NCBI RefSeq assembly: GCF_030680395.1
Contig: NZ_JAUXVR010000026.1
Span: 117,632 to 181,631 of the forward strand
DNA from: Methylobacter sp.
GTDB taxonomy: Bacteria > Pseudomonadota > Gammaproteobacteria > Methylococcales > Methylomonadaceae
Reading direction: 5' to 3'
DNA: 64,000 nt
Shown here: piece by piece, positions 1 to 8,688 of the stretch
Position numbering within the stretch: position 1 is the stretch's first letter
Layout of the letters: each line of letters begins with the position of its first letter
Position numbers and translations under genes: made by a program
The notes under the pieces: model-generated
Told to the model about the DNA's origin: nothing
What the model saw: the letters and a program-made list of their open reading frames with translations, nothing else
Databases searched by the model: none

Positions 1-154
1 GAGGCAAAGCGTATAAAAAACAGCCCGGACAATTTACTTGAAACACCTCGACCAGCACAACTTGGCCTAATAACCGGTCAAAGTTTATTTCCGTTCCCTG
101 AACCCAATCGGAAACGGATAATAATGGAGCTTTTTGGTTTAGTTGCGCTTTCAT
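1..154 (-). CDS. Thioredoxin-fold (TlpA/redoxin-like) protein, partial
   Basis: The first 51 residues of a protein are visible before the window edge. It begins with an ATG at 154, only 10 bp downstream of the phosphofructokinase stop, so the two genes are probably co-transcribed. After about 30 residues a hydrophobic strand (VVLVEVFQVN) leads into C42-P-G-C45, the CxxC position of thioredoxin-fold oxidoreductases. No signal peptide is visible, so the protein is probably cytoplasmic. Family membership (TlpA/AhpC-like) is inferred from the strand plus CxxC layout; the rest of the protein is outside the window. Confidence 0.7.
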   Translation of the reverse strand, partial: MKAQLNQKAPLLSVSDWVQGTEINFDRLLGQVVLVEVFQVNCPGCFLYALP

Positions 155-164
155 CGTCGGGCGG

Positions 165-1154
165 CTAAATGGCCAAAGCGCGTATTAATTCAAGCTGCGC
201 ATCGGTGGATTCAGTTTTTCCTTCCATACATGCCGATAGGGGAACCATTTCAATTTCGCCTTTATTAAAAGCGGTAACATGAGCCCGTAGCCCTTGATGA
301 AGAGCCTGTACGGCGGCATAGCCCATGTTAGAGGCAATCAAACGATCCGTTGCTGTAGGACTGCCCCCACGTTGGATATGTCCCAGAATACAGGCGTGTA
401 CGCTGAGATTGTACTGTTTCATAAGCGTGTCTTTTATGTCGTAGGACAAACCGGATTTTTCCCCTTCGGCGACGATAATAATGGACGATGTTTTACCTCG
501 CTCCATGCCTTTGTTAATGCCGCTGACGATTTTTTCGTAATCAATTACCTGGTTTGACAGCACCACATGCTCTGCGCCGGTGCATACGCCGACTTGCAAG
601 GCAATGAAAGATGATTTGCGCCCCATGACTTCAACCAGGAAAGTGCGCGCATGCGCCGAAGCGGTATCCCTGATGTTGTCGACAGCATTGACTGCGGTCT
701 GCACCGCGGTATTGAAGCCGATCGTGTATTCGGTGCCGGAAATATCATTATCAATGGTACCGGGGATGCCGATCACCGGAATGTCATGTTCCTGGTGCAA
801 AGTCATCGCACCGGCGAAAGAACCGTTGCCGCCTATCACAATCAAGCCTTCAATATGTTTTCTGGCTAAAATATGCGCGGCTTCCTGTCTGATTTCAGGG
901 GTGTGAAACTCAAGGCAACGCGAGGTGTCGAGAATGGTTCCGCCGCGTTGGATGATGTTGCCGACTGATGACAGGTTGAGCTTTTGAATATTCCCCTCCA
1001 GCAAGCCGGAATAACCTTTATAAATGCCGTAAACGTCAATACCAAGGCCGATAGCTGTCCTGACTACCGAACGTATCGCCGAATTCATGCCGGGGCTGTC
1101 GCCGCCGCTGCATAGCACAGCCAAAGATTTTATTGTTTTTGTAGTAGCTTCCAT
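165..1154 (-). CDS. pfkA: ATP-type 6-phosphofructokinase
   Basis: This 329-residue protein should phosphorylate fructose 6-phosphate to fructose 1,6-bisphosphate in glycolysis or the RuMP cycle. The N-terminal nucleotide loop is SGGDSPGMN (16-24). GGNGS (108-112) and PGTIDND (131-137) correspond to the Escherichia coli GGDGS and GTIDND motifs, with catalytic Asp at 135. Gly111 and Gly132 sit where PPi-dependent enzymes carry Asp and Lys, so ATP rather than pyrophosphate is the predicted donor. Asn110 replaces the usual Asp of GGDGS. The length matches short bacterial PfkA. It is followed at 10 bp by a thioredoxin-like gene. Confidence 0.93.
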   Translation of the reverse strand: MEATTKTIKSLAVLCSGGDSPGMNSAIRSVVRTAIGLGIDVYGIYKGYSGLLEGNIQKLNLSSVGNIIQRGGTILDTSRCLEFHTPEIRQEAAHILARKHIEGLIVIGGNGSFAGAMTLHQEHDIPVIGIPGTIDNDISGTEYTIGFNTAVQTAVNAVDNIRDTASAHARTFLVEVMGRKSSFIALQVGVCTGAEHVVLSNQVIDYEKIVSGINKGMERGKTSSIIIVAEGEKSGLSYDIKDTLMKQYNLSVHACILGHIQRGGSPTATDRLIASNMGYAAVQALHQGLRAHVTAFNKGEIEMVPLSACMEGKTESTDAQLELIRALAI

Positions 1155-1232
1155 ATATTCGGTACTGTTGGATGATTAATGTTGCGGCGCCTATGGTTTT
1201 GGCGTCATGAGGATATTTTCCGGGCGCTTACC

Positions 1233-1820
1233 TTATTTGAAAATAAATTTTTTACGCTCAGGGTTGGCATATCTGTCTTTGCCGGGTTTTATTTCAGTTT
1301 GCCCGGGTTGCCGGGTATCCGGGAAGACTCTTTCCTTAATATTATGCTGATGGGGCACTACTGACGGATAAGCAGGGAATGACTGGAAAATGGGAGCCGA
1401 TTGATAAGTCGGATAATAGGGTGGAAATTGATATTGCAGGTATGGAGCCGACATATTTTGGCGCTCCAGCGCGTCTGCCTGCCGCTTTGCCTCATAGGCT
1501 TGCTGTTGTTGATATTCCGCGCTTCTTTTCAACGCCTCGACAGACGCTTTTCTGTCCAGTTCGGCTTGATGCTCTTTTTCGGCCTTGATTCTTTCCGTTT
1601 CACGCTTGGCAAAGTCCTCTTTCCAGGCTTTTAGCTTGGCTTCTTCCTCGGCAGCTTTGCGCGGATCGATTTTCTGAATTTCAATCGTTTTCTGTTTTAC
1701 GGAAGATCCGCATGGTGTGGATTGATAAACTGTTTTGCCCGATTTCAGCTGGCATTTAAAAACCTCAGCCTGGGCTGATGAAGTGAGTAGGGTCAATAGA
1801 ATAAAAAATATTTTTTTCAT
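1233..1820 (-). CDS. Secreted DUF4124-type protein
   Basis: A 195-residue protein with a Sec signal peptide (about residues 1-18, ending AQA). A short domain follows (EVFKCQLKSGKTVYQSTPCG), typical of DUF4124, with two cysteines that could form a disulfide. Residues 50-110 are a highly charged, Gln/Glu/Lys-rich helix that may be a coiled coil. The C-terminal third is rich in Pro, Tyr and Gln and ends in basic residues. It is predicted to be periplasmic and its function is unknown. It stands alone between queG and pfkA on the same strand. Confidence 0.75.
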   Translation of the reverse strand: MKKIFFILLTLLTSSAQAEVFKCQLKSGKTVYQSTPCGSSVKQKTIEIQKIDPRKAAEEEAKLKAWKEDFAKRETERIKAEKEHQAELDRKASVEALKRSAEYQQQQAYEAKRQADALERQNMSAPYLQYQFPPYYPTYQSAPIFQSFPAYPSVVPHQHNIKERVFPDTRQPGQTEIKPGKDRYANPERKKFIFK

Positions 1821-1904
1821 GATTGAACACCCGGATCAGTGTGCGTTAAAAGGATGATACTAATAATCCTGATTACTTAGCAAGATTGGGATACAAGTTC
1901 GATT

Positions 1905-2981
1905 TCAAGTTACAGCACTCTGTTGAGTCAAGGCCCATCGTACGTGCTCCCTGACCATGTCGGAGTCATGATCAAGCATAGACTTTAAGGTATCGATAAT
2001 AAGCGCTGATGCAGGCGCATTGCCTAAAGCCACGGCGATATTCCTGAGCCAGCGCTGATGTCCGATTCTTCGTATTGCCGAGCCTTCGGTTTTTGCCAGA
2101 AATTCCGCTTCAGTCCAAGCAAATACTTCGAGCAATTGCCGGGTATTGAGCCGATGTCTGGGGCTGAAATCCTGTTCGCCGGTCAGTTTGGCAAAACGAT
2201 TCCACGGACAGATGATCTGGCAGTCGTCGCAACCATAGATGCGGTTGCCGATTAGAGGCCTTAAGTTTTCTGGAATTGAGCCGTGCAGTTCGATGGTCAG
2301 GTAGGACACGCAACGTCTGGCGTCGACCTGGTAGGGTGCAATAATCGCCTGGGTCGGGCAAATGTCCAGACAGGCACGGCACTCGCCGCAATGCGCTGTG
2401 GCAGGACTGTCGATCGGTAGCGGCAGGTTGGTGAATAATTCTCCCAAAAAAAACCATGATCCGGCTTTGCGGTTGATGACATTGGAGTGCTTGCCTATCC
2501 AGCCCAATCCGGCTTTTTCGGCCAAGGCTTTTTCCAGAACCGGGGCGCTGTCGACAAAAGCCCGCATGGAGCCTGGGAGCTGGGAGCTGATTTCCGCTTG
2601 AATCTTGTCGGCCAACTTTTGCAGGCGGTTGCGCATCAGTTTGTGATAATCGCGACCCAGTGCATAGCGGGAAATATAGGCCGAAGCAGGATCAGCAAGT
2701 GTTTGATTCATGGCAATGGCAGCGTCGGTTTGGTAATCCATGCGCACGGAAATAATGCGTATAGTGTCTGGATGCAATAACTCCGGTCGGCTGCGTTTAA
2801 GGCCGTGGCGCTGCATATAGTCCATTTCGCCATGGAAGTCATTATCCAGCCAGTTTTGCAGATGCGCTTCGGCTGCCGGTAAATCGGTGTCGGTAATGCC
2901 CACCTGTTGAAAGCCCAGCTCTTGCCCCCATTGTTTAATTTGCAACGCGAGGGCGGCCATTTTTTGACTGCTTATGTCCAT
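1905..2981 (-). CDS. queG: Epoxyqueuosine reductase
   Basis: QueG reduces epoxyqueuosine to queuosine in the tRNA wobble position, using cobalamin and two [4Fe-4S] clusters. The clusters are marked by CGECRACLDICPTQAI and CDDCQIICPWN. The C-terminal part has the HEAT-like helices expected of the family. The open frame extends to 3035, but the first 18 residues are family-atypical and hydrophobic. The ATG at 2981 gives 358 residues and the usual N-terminus, so it is chosen. No clear Shine-Dalgarno is seen. The upstream gap to nnr holds a long palindrome. Confidence 0.92.
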   Translation of the reverse strand: MDISSQKMAALALQIKQWGQELGFQQVGITDTDLPAAEAHLQNWLDNDFHGEMDYMQRHGLKRSRPELLHPDTIRIISVRMDYQTDAAIAMNQTLADPASAYISRYALGRDYHKLMRNRLQKLADKIQAEISSQLPGSMRAFVDSAPVLEKALAEKAGLGWIGKHSNVINRKAGSWFFLGELFTNLPLPIDSPATAHCGECRACLDICPTQAIIAPYQVDARRCVSYLTIELHGSIPENLRPLIGNRIYGCDDCQIICPWNRFAKLTGEQDFSPRHRLNTRQLLEVFAWTEAEFLAKTEGSAIRRIGHQRWLRNIAVALGNAPASALIIDTLKSMLDHDSDMVREHVRWALTQQSAVT

Positions 2982-3022
2982 AGCTGATGACAAGGATATA
3001 ATGTGATTGTGAAGGATAAAAA

Positions 3023-3086
3023 AGGCGAAAGGCAAAGGACGAAAGGCGAAAAATATCTTTCGCCCTTTACCTTTCGTCTTGCGCCT
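3023..3086. repeat. Palindromic AAGGCG-type hairpin (copy A)
   Basis: Two 29-nt arms, 3023-3051 and 3058-3086, are inverted with 20 of 29 positions matching and a 6-nt loop. The left arm is purine-only apart from C and is built from repeated AAAGGC/AAGGAC words. It lies between the divergent genes queG and nnr. The same word composition recurs in hairpins at 4695, 21737, 48556 and 55382. Confidence 0.7.
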
Positions 3087-3108
3087 ATCATTCCATTTTA
3101 GCAGTGTT

Positions 3109-3136
3109 GATCCGTTAAATCCGTGTCATCTGCGTT
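3109..3136. repeat. ATCCGT...TCATCTGCGTT dispersed-type repeat, left copy
   Basis: This stretch reads ATCCGTTAAATCCGTGTCATCTGCGTT-like. The reverse complement of 4642-4678 shows the same words in the same order with a short insertion. The two copies therefore flank nnr in inverted orientation, each next to a palindromic hairpin. It lies just upstream of the chosen nnr start. Confidence 0.5.
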
Positions 3137-3158
3137 AAAAGCTGAGTCGTTAAATACC

Positions 3159-4625
3159 ATGCAAAATTTACCAATAAAACTCTATCGCGCTGCACAGGTC
3201 AGGGAACTGGACCGAATCGCCATACAAGAACGCGGCATTCCGGGTTTTGAATTAATGAGCAGGGCAGGGTCTGAAGTTTTCCAGTGTATCAAAAAACGAT
3301 GGCCGGATGCCCTGTCTGTAGCGGTCTTTTGCGGTTCCGGCAATAATGCGGGCGACGGCTATATCATTGCCGGGCTGGCGTTGGAAGCGGGATTGAATGT
3401 TTGCGTTTATGCAGTTTCAGAACCCGAGAAACTTAACGGTGATGCATTGATCGCTTACCGAAAATACAATGATGTTCATGGCACGGTTATGCCGTTTCAT
3501 ATCGAGCAGGGCATTAATGCCGATGTCCTGGTTGACGCGTTGCTGGGTACAGGCTTGGATAGGCCGGTAACCGGGCTTTACGCTGAAGCTATACAGGCGA
3601 TCAATGCGCAGTCATCCCCCATTATTACCGTGGATATTCCATCGGGTTTAAATGCCGATACCGGCAACGTGATGGGCTGTGCAGTAAAAGCTGATTGTAC
3701 GGTTACTTTTATCGGACTGAAGCAGGGTTTATTTACCGGACAGGCGGCCGAGTATTGCGGCGTGATTTGCTATGCGCAATTGGCGGTGCCTGATGATGTG
3801 TTTGTCGACCTTGAAGCTGCGGCGACGCGAGTTGTCAAAGTGTCGTTGCCGCGTCGTAACCGTGATGCACATAAAGGTAATTGCGGGCATGTGCTGATAG
3901 TAGGCGGTGAACCGGGCTACTCCGGTGCCGCCAGAATGGCTGGCGAGGCGGCTTTGCGCGTGGGTTCCGGGTTGGTCAGCATAGCAACACGGGCTGAGCA
4001 TTCCGGGCTGATGAATCTGAACCGGCCCGAATTAATGTGTCATGGCGTGGAAACTCCGGAACAGTTGACGGCGCTGTTGGCAAAAGTCGATATCGTTGTT
4101 GTAGGGCCGGGACTAGGGCAAAGCGATTGGGCAAAAGCGTTATTTAATGCCGCGATAAGCGCTGGAAAACCGACGGTAGTGGATGCAGACGGTTTGAATC
4201 TTTTAGCGACGGCGCCGGCAGTAAAGTCGGACTGGATTTTAACGCCGCATCCCGGCGAAGCGGCACGGCTGCTAAACTGCTCTACGGCCTATATACAACA
4301 AGACCGGTTTGCGGCCGCCTTGTCCATTCAGGCCAACTATGGCGGTGTTGCCATTCTCAAAGGCCCGGGAACATTGATCGCATCCGAACAGGAGCTCGCC
4401 GTTTCCAACACCGGCAATCCGGGCATGGCATCCGGCGGCATGGGCGATGTACTGGCCGGTGTGATTGCCGGTTTGCTGGCTCAGGGCTTATCTTTGCAGG
4501 ATGCGGCGCAGCAAGGGGTTTATAATCACGGTCTGGCGGCGGATTTGGCGGCTGAAAAAGACGGGGAAAGAGGCTTGCTGGCCAGTGATTTAATGCCTTA
4601 TCTCAGACAATTGGTGAATTGGTGA
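3159..4625 (+). CDS. nnr: Bifunctional NAD(P)H-hydrate epimerase/dehydratase
   Basis: Nnr repairs damaged NADH and NADPH hydrates. The N-terminal half (about 1-215) is the YjeF_N epimerase: it has the CGSGNNAGDGY loop and the VDIPSGLNADTG segment. The C-terminal half (about 225-488) is the ribokinase-like ADP-dependent dehydratase, with GPGLGQSDW, VDADGLNLL, LTPHPGE and NPGMASGGMGDVLAG. The 488-residue length fits E. coli YjeF. The frame opens at 3123, but the ATG at 3159 places the start at the conserved LYRAAQVRELD helix and excludes repeat DNA. TsaE follows, as in many gammaproteobacteria. Confidence 0.93.
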   Translation: MQNLPIKLYRAAQVRELDRIAIQERGIPGFELMSRAGSEVFQCIKKRWPDALSVAVFCGSGNNAGDGYIIAGLALEAGLNVCVYAVSEPEKLNGDALIAYRKYNDVHGTVMPFHIEQGINADVLVDALLGTGLDRPVTGLYAEAIQAINAQSSPIITVDIPSGLNADTGNVMGCAVKADCTVTFIGLKQGLFTGQAAEYCGVICYAQLAVPDDVFVDLEAAATRVVKVSLPRRNRDAHKGNCGHVLIVGGEPGYSGAARMAGEAALRVGSGLVSIATRAEHSGLMNLNRPELMCHGVETPEQLTALLAKVDIVVVGPGLGQSDWAKALFNAAISAGKPTVVDADGLNLLATAPAVKSDWILTPHPGEAARLLNCSTAYIQQDRFAAALSIQANYGGVAILKGPGTLIASEQELAVSNTGNPGMASGGMGDVLAGVIAGLLAQGLSLQDAAQQGVYNHGLAADLAAEKDGERGLLASDLMPYLRQLVNW

Positions 4626-4641
4626 TAACAGCAAATAATGG

Positions 4642-4678
4642 AACACAGAGGACACTGATTGGACGAATTTAAACGGAT
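4642..4678. repeat. ATCCGT...-type dispersed repeat, right copy
   Basis: Read on the minus strand this begins ATCCGTTTAAATTCGTCC and ends TGTCCTCTGTGTT. It matches the words of 3109-3136 in inverted orientation. It sits immediately downstream of the nnr stop and directly before hairpin copy B. Confidence 0.5.
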
Positions 4679-4694
4679 AAAAAAGGCGAAAAAC

Positions 4695-4732
4695 AAAAGG
4701 CGAAGGGCGAAGTTTTTTGCCCTTCGCCTTTT
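4695..4732. repeat. Palindromic AAGGCG-type hairpin (copy B)
   Basis: Arms 4695-4708 and 4719-4732 pair perfectly over 14 bp (AAAAGGCGAAGGGC and complement) around a 10-nt T-rich loop. More AAGGCGAA words extend leftwards. It lies between nnr and tsaE on the same strand. It could stop transcription, but no U-run follows the stem. Confidence 0.7.
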
Positions 4733-4770
4733 GCCTATATCTATTTCCCTAACTATAAGAAGTTACTTTA

Positions 4771-5187
4771 ATGAAGACCTATTTAAAGGACACTGAAGCG
4801 ACAGAGCAGTTTGGCGCCAAGCTTTGGGCAGAGTTACCGTCAAAATGCCTGGTATTTCTGCATGGCGATCTGGGTGCCGGAAAAACAACACTGGTCAGAG
4901 GTTTTCTCAGAGCCGCAGGTTACACCGGCGCGGTTAAAAGCCCGACTTATACGCTGGTGGAGGAATATACGATAGGCGATCGCAAGATATTTCATTTTGA
5001 TTTGTACCGGGTTGCCGATCCCGAAGAGTTGGAATGGATAGGAATAAGAGATTATTTCGATCAGGATTGCATCTGTTTTATTGAGTGGCCCGATATGGGC
5101 AAAGGTTTTTTGCCTGAACCGGATAGGGTTATTAGCTTGGTTACGGACGGATTTGGTCGGTCGGTAGATCTACGCAAGACTACTTAG
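4771..5187 (+). CDS. tsaE: tRNA threonylcarbamoyladenosine biosynthesis ATPase TsaE
   Basis: TsaE is the ATPase that works with TsaB and TsaD to make t6A37 on ANN-decoding tRNAs. The P-loop is HGDLGAGKTTLVRGF at about residues 31-45. SPTYTLVEEY and HFDLYRVADPEEL are the family switch segments, and FIEWPDMG is the conserved C-terminal motif. At 138 residues it is slightly short of the usual 150. It lies between nnr and the amidase gene, the standard arrangement. Confidence 0.93.
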   Translation: MKTYLKDTEATEQFGAKLWAELPSKCLVFLHGDLGAGKTTLVRGFLRAAGYTGAVKSPTYTLVEEYTIGDRKIFHFDLYRVADPEELEWIGIRDYFDQDCICFIEWPDMGKGFLPEPDRVISLVTDGFGRSVDLRKTT

Positions 5188-5231
5188 TATTAAAAAATAT
5201 ATGTAACTGCTCTGGAAAAACAAACACATAC

Positions 5232-5240
5232 TGCTATAAT
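5232..5240 (+). promoter_or_regulatory. Extended -10 promoter for amiC
   Basis: TGCTATAAT at 5232-5240 is a consensus extended -10 (TGnTATAAT), 27 bp before the amidase ATG. No good -35 was found at normal spacing, which is tolerated by extended -10 promoters. It suggests amiC has its own promoter besides read-through from tsaE. Confidence 0.5.
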
Positions 5241-5267
5241 CTAAACCGGATTATCACTTTGTGAGTT

Positions 5268-6572
5268 ATGTCGATGGAAAGTTACTGGAAGGTCTTGTTT
5301 ATTATTGGATTACAGTTATTGGCTGTACCCGGTTATGCGGAACAGATCAATATTAGTGCATTGCGTTATTGGAATACGCCGGATCAAACTCAAATGCTGT
5401 TTGATGTGACAAACTCACCTGAGCATCGGGTTTTTCTGATGAATAACCCTGCGCGCTTAGTGATCGATATGCGACATACCAATGTTAAACAGGCATTAAG
5501 TCAGCCGCCGCCATCTCATCCGCTGTTTTCTCAAGTACGTGTCGCAACAAAAAATAAAACCGATATAAGGATTGTAGTCGACTTAAAAAGGGATATTAAC
5601 TCAAAAAATATGTCATTAAGAACCAATAGTATGAACGGACATCGCTTGGTTATTGAACTATTGGACAAAGCACCGAACACTTCTACCAAGGTTGCAGAAA
5701 GAACCGAGATTAAAGCAACTGCAGGTAAAACGGCTACTGTTAAAATGGCCGATAGCAAACCCATTACAGAAAAACCTGCTAAAGAATCCCAAAACACAGT
5801 AACCAGAAAGGTTGCGACCAGTCCGGCTGAGCTAACAAAAGTTACCAAACGAGACAAAGATATAATCATTGCGGTTGATGCAGGACACGGTGGCGATGAT
5901 CCCGGTGCTCATGGGCAAAATGGTACCGAGGAAAAAAAGATCACTCTTGCCATTGCCAAAAAACTTGCGGATTTAATTAATCAACAACCGGGTATGAAGG
6001 CTGTTTTGGTTCGCAAAGGCGACTACTACGTGGATCTTAGAAAAAGAATGCAAATTGCCAGGGCAGCGAGGGCTGATTTGTTTATTTCAATTCACGCCGA
6101 CGCCTTTCAGGATTCAACAGTCAAAGGCGCTTCGGTGTTTACCTTATCCAACAAAGGTGCAACCAGCGAGGCCGCGCGATGGCTGGCGAATAGCGAGAAC
6201 GCATCAGACTTGGTTGGCGGCGTCAGTCTTAATGATAAAGAAGATGTGTTGGCATCAGTGTTGCTGGATTTATCGCAGACCGCTACGCAAGACGCCAGTG
6301 TGAATATTGCCCGGAAGGTGTTGAGAAATTTTGAATATATTGGTGAATTGCATTACGCCTCAGTGCAAAAAGCCGGATTTCTGGTATTGAAATCGCCTGA
6401 TGTGCCGTCTATTTTGGTAGAAACGGCATTTATCTCTAATCCATCGGAAGAACTTAAGTTAGTCAATACCGCGCATCAATTAAAAATAGCCGGTGCTATT
6501 TTTAATGGCGTGCGCAGTTATTTTAGTAAAGACATTCCTACGGAAAGCAAAGTGGCGGCTTTAGAAATGTAA
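5268..6572 (+). CDS. amiC: N-acetylmuramoyl-L-alanine amidase with AMIN domain
   Basis: This is a zinc-dependent periplasmic amidase that cleaves the peptide from MurNAc during septum splitting. The signal peptide covers about residues 1-24 (ending GYA). The AMIN domain (about 25-130) targets peptidoglycan or the division site. A Lys/Thr-rich linker (140-195) leads to the Amidase_3 domain. There VDAGHGGDDPGAHG supplies the first His, EEKK the first Glu, ISIHADAF the second His, and ETAFISN the catalytic Glu. It could equally be called AmiB. It precedes mutL, as in many gammaproteobacteria. Confidence 0.9.
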   Translation: MSMESYWKVLFIIGLQLLAVPGYAEQINISALRYWNTPDQTQMLFDVTNSPEHRVFLMNNPARLVIDMRHTNVKQALSQPPPSHPLFSQVRVATKNKTDIRIVVDLKRDINSKNMSLRTNSMNGHRLVIELLDKAPNTSTKVAERTEIKATAGKTATVKMADSKPITEKPAKESQNTVTRKVATSPAELTKVTKRDKDIIIAVDAGHGGDDPGAHGQNGTEEKKITLAIAKKLADLINQQPGMKAVLVRKGDYYVDLRKRMQIARAARADLFISIHADAFQDSTVKGASVFTLSNKGATSEAARWLANSENASDLVGGVSLNDKEDVLASVLLDLSQTATQDASVNIARKVLRNFEYIGELHYASVQKAGFLVLKSPDVPSILVETAFISNPSEELKLVNTAHQLKIAGAIFNGVRSYFSKDIPTESKVAALEM

Positions 6573-6684
6573 TCGAAAGTTAAAGGTTAATCACCGATGT
6601 TGCATAAGCCACATAAGATCATTAAGAAGACTCGAACAAAAAATATCAAATTTCGTGGTTTCGAGGTAAAAATCTTTTAATTTT

Positions 6685-6728
6685 GTAGAAACGGCTAAAG
6701 CCGCGATTGTTGCTTCCTGTAAGGAAGT
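6685..6728. other. Two small hairpins upstream of mutL
   Basis: CGGCTAAAGCCG and CTTCCTGTAAGGAAG each fold on themselves within the 209-bp gap between amiC and mutL. No U-run follows. A TATAAAAT box at 6750-6757 lies 25 bp before the mutL ATG and is a plausible -10. The rest of the gap shows nothing recognisable. Confidence 0.35.
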
Positions 6729-6781
6729 GTGAATAATTACCCCCAGTCATATAAAATACGCTTTTTGCTTTAGGCTTGCTG

Positions 6782-8626
6782 ATGCGTATTCATTCACTCC
6801 CCACTCAACTTGTTAACCAGATTGCCGCAGGCGAAGTGGTCGAAAGGCCATCGTCCGTGGTTAAAGAGCTGGTTGAAAATTGTTTTGATGCGGGTGCCAG
6901 TCAAGTCACTATTGAAATCGAGCAGGGCGGCGCAAGGCTGATAAAAGTCAGGGATAATGGCTGCGGCATCATCAAAGAAGACTTGCCTTTGGCCTTGTCC
7001 AGACATGCAACCAGTAAAATCACAAGCTTAAAAGATCTGGAACAGGTGGTCAGCATGGGGTTTCGCGGCGAGGCCTTGCCCAGTATCAGTTCTGTTTCAA
7101 GGCTCACACTGATTTCACGCATCAGCGATGCCGATTGCGCTTGGCGTGTTAATGCCGACGGTACCGAGCAGAATTTCGATCCGCAACCCGACCCGCACCC
7201 CCCTGGTACCACCATTGATGTGCGCGATTTGTTTTACAACACCCCCGCCAGACGCAAGTTTTTAAAAACCGAAAAAACCGAATTCGCCCACATAGAAACT
7301 TTAATCAAACGCATGGCGCTGAGCCGTTTCGATATCGGTTTTATCCTTTCGCACAATCAAAAGGAGATGCTTAACTTAAAACCGGCAAAAACGGAGAGTG
7401 AGCAAGAACAAAGAATTGCCGGTATTTGCGGCTCATCCTTTATCGAAAATTCAATCAAAATCGACTTTGCGGCGTCAGGCCTGCAATTAAGCGGCTGGGT
7501 TGGGTTGCCGACCTTTTCCCGTAGTCAGCAGGATATGCAGTTTTTCTATGTCAATGGCAGGCTGGTCAGGGATAAGTTGGTTTCCCATGCTGTTAAACAG
7601 GCGTATCAAGATGTCTTGTTTCATGGGCGACATCCGGTTTTTGTTTTATACCTAACGCTCGATCCCATACTGGTTGACGTTAATGCGCATCCGGCAAAGC
7701 TGGAAGTCAGATTCAGGGAAGGTCGTCTGGTGCATGATTTCTTGTTTTCTGCGTTGCACCGGTCGCTCGCCGATTTAAGGCCGGGACACAACATAATCCA
7801 ACAATCGGAGTCTGAATCGTCGCCGCAAACACAATTTGTCTTGGATACCAAACCAAACAATATAGATTGGCTAAACGATAATGTAACTCAGCAATCAAAG
7901 CCTGATTTTGATAATAAACCGACCTATAGCTCAAGGCCACCGCAGCAAGCATCACTGCCGTTGCATGTGGAAGAATCCATCCAGGCCTATGCCTCGCTGT
8001 ATCCAAAACCCGAGCCGGTGGCGCAACTGATCCAGCCGGAAGCGAGGCCTTTAGGCCAAGCCATTGCGCATTTGCACAATATCTACATCTTGTCCGAAAC
8101 ACCCACTGGCATCATTCTGGTCGATGCCCATGCCGCGCACGAACGGGTCACCTATGAGCGGCTAAAACAGCAATACCAAAACGGCGCGGTACCCAGTCAG
8201 CCCTTATTGCTGCCGATTAAAATAAAAGTCAGTACAGCGGAAGCGGATTTGGCCGAACAGGAGTATGAGTTTTTCAATACCCTGGGGTTTGAAATCAACC
8301 GTTCCGGGCCGGAAACCGTCGTCCTGCGCTCAATACCCGTTTTATTAGGGAATGCCGACATGGAAACTCTGGTTCGTGATGTGCTGGCCGATATGACCGA
8401 GCACGGCATGAGTCAGCGGATACAGGAAAAATCCAATGAAATATTAGCCACGGTAGCCTGTCATGGTGCCGTACGCGCGCATCGCCGCCTGACCGTCGAC
8501 GAAATGAACACCTTGTTGCGGGATATGGAACAAACCGAAAGAATAGGGCAGTGCAATCACGGCAGGCCGACCTGGATAGAATTATCGACCAATGATCTCG
8601 ATAAATTCTTTTTACGCGGCCAATAA
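6782..8626 (+). CDS. mutL: DNA mismatch repair protein MutL
   Basis: MutL couples MutS mismatch recognition to strand incision. The N-terminal GHKL ATPase shows [15 protein letters not shown] and [12 protein letters not shown], and the transducer domain has FYVNGRLV and [14 protein letters not shown] variable Gln/Ser/Pro linker (about 335-410) precedes the dimerisation domain. That domain contains [12 protein letters not shown], close to the DQHAx2Ex4E endonuclease motif but with Ala for Gln, plus ACHGAVRA and CNHGRPT. This points to a nicking-type MutL unlike that of E. coli. A TTG at 6776 is an alternative start; the ATG at 6782 fits the family. Confidence 0.95.
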   Translation: MRIHSLPTQLVNQIAAGEVVERPSSVVKELVENCFDAGASQVTIEIEQGGARLIKVRDNGCGIIKEDLPLALSRHATSKITSLKDLEQVVSMGFRGEALPSISSVSRLTLISRISDADCAWRVNADGTEQNFDPQPDPHPPGTTIDVRDLFYNTPARRKFLKTEKTEFAHIETLIKRMALSRFDIGFILSHNQKEMLNLKPAKTESEQEQRIAGICGSSFIENSIKIDFAASGLQLSGWVGLPTFSRSQQDMQFFYVNGRLVRDKLVSHAVKQAYQDVLFHGRHPVFVLYLTLDPILVDVNAHPAKLEVRFREGRLVHDFLFSALHRSLADLRPGHNIIQQSESESSPQTQFVLDTKPNNIDWLNDNVTQQSKPDFDNKPTYSSRPPQQASLPLHVEESIQAYASLYPKPEPVAQLIQPEARPLGQAIAHLHNIYILSETPTGIILVDAHAAHERVTYERLKQQYQNGAVPSQPLLLPIKIKVSTAEADLAEQEYEFFNTLGFEINRSGPETVVLRSIPVLLGNADMETLVRDVLADMTEHGMSQRIQEKSNEILATVACHGAVRAHRRLTVDEMNTLLRDMEQTERIGQCNHGRPTWIELSTNDLDKFFLRGQ

Positions 8627-8688
8627 CGTCATATATTCATAGGCGCGATCTTCCGGTCGGCCGCAGTTACATTAAAACATCCAAAAAT

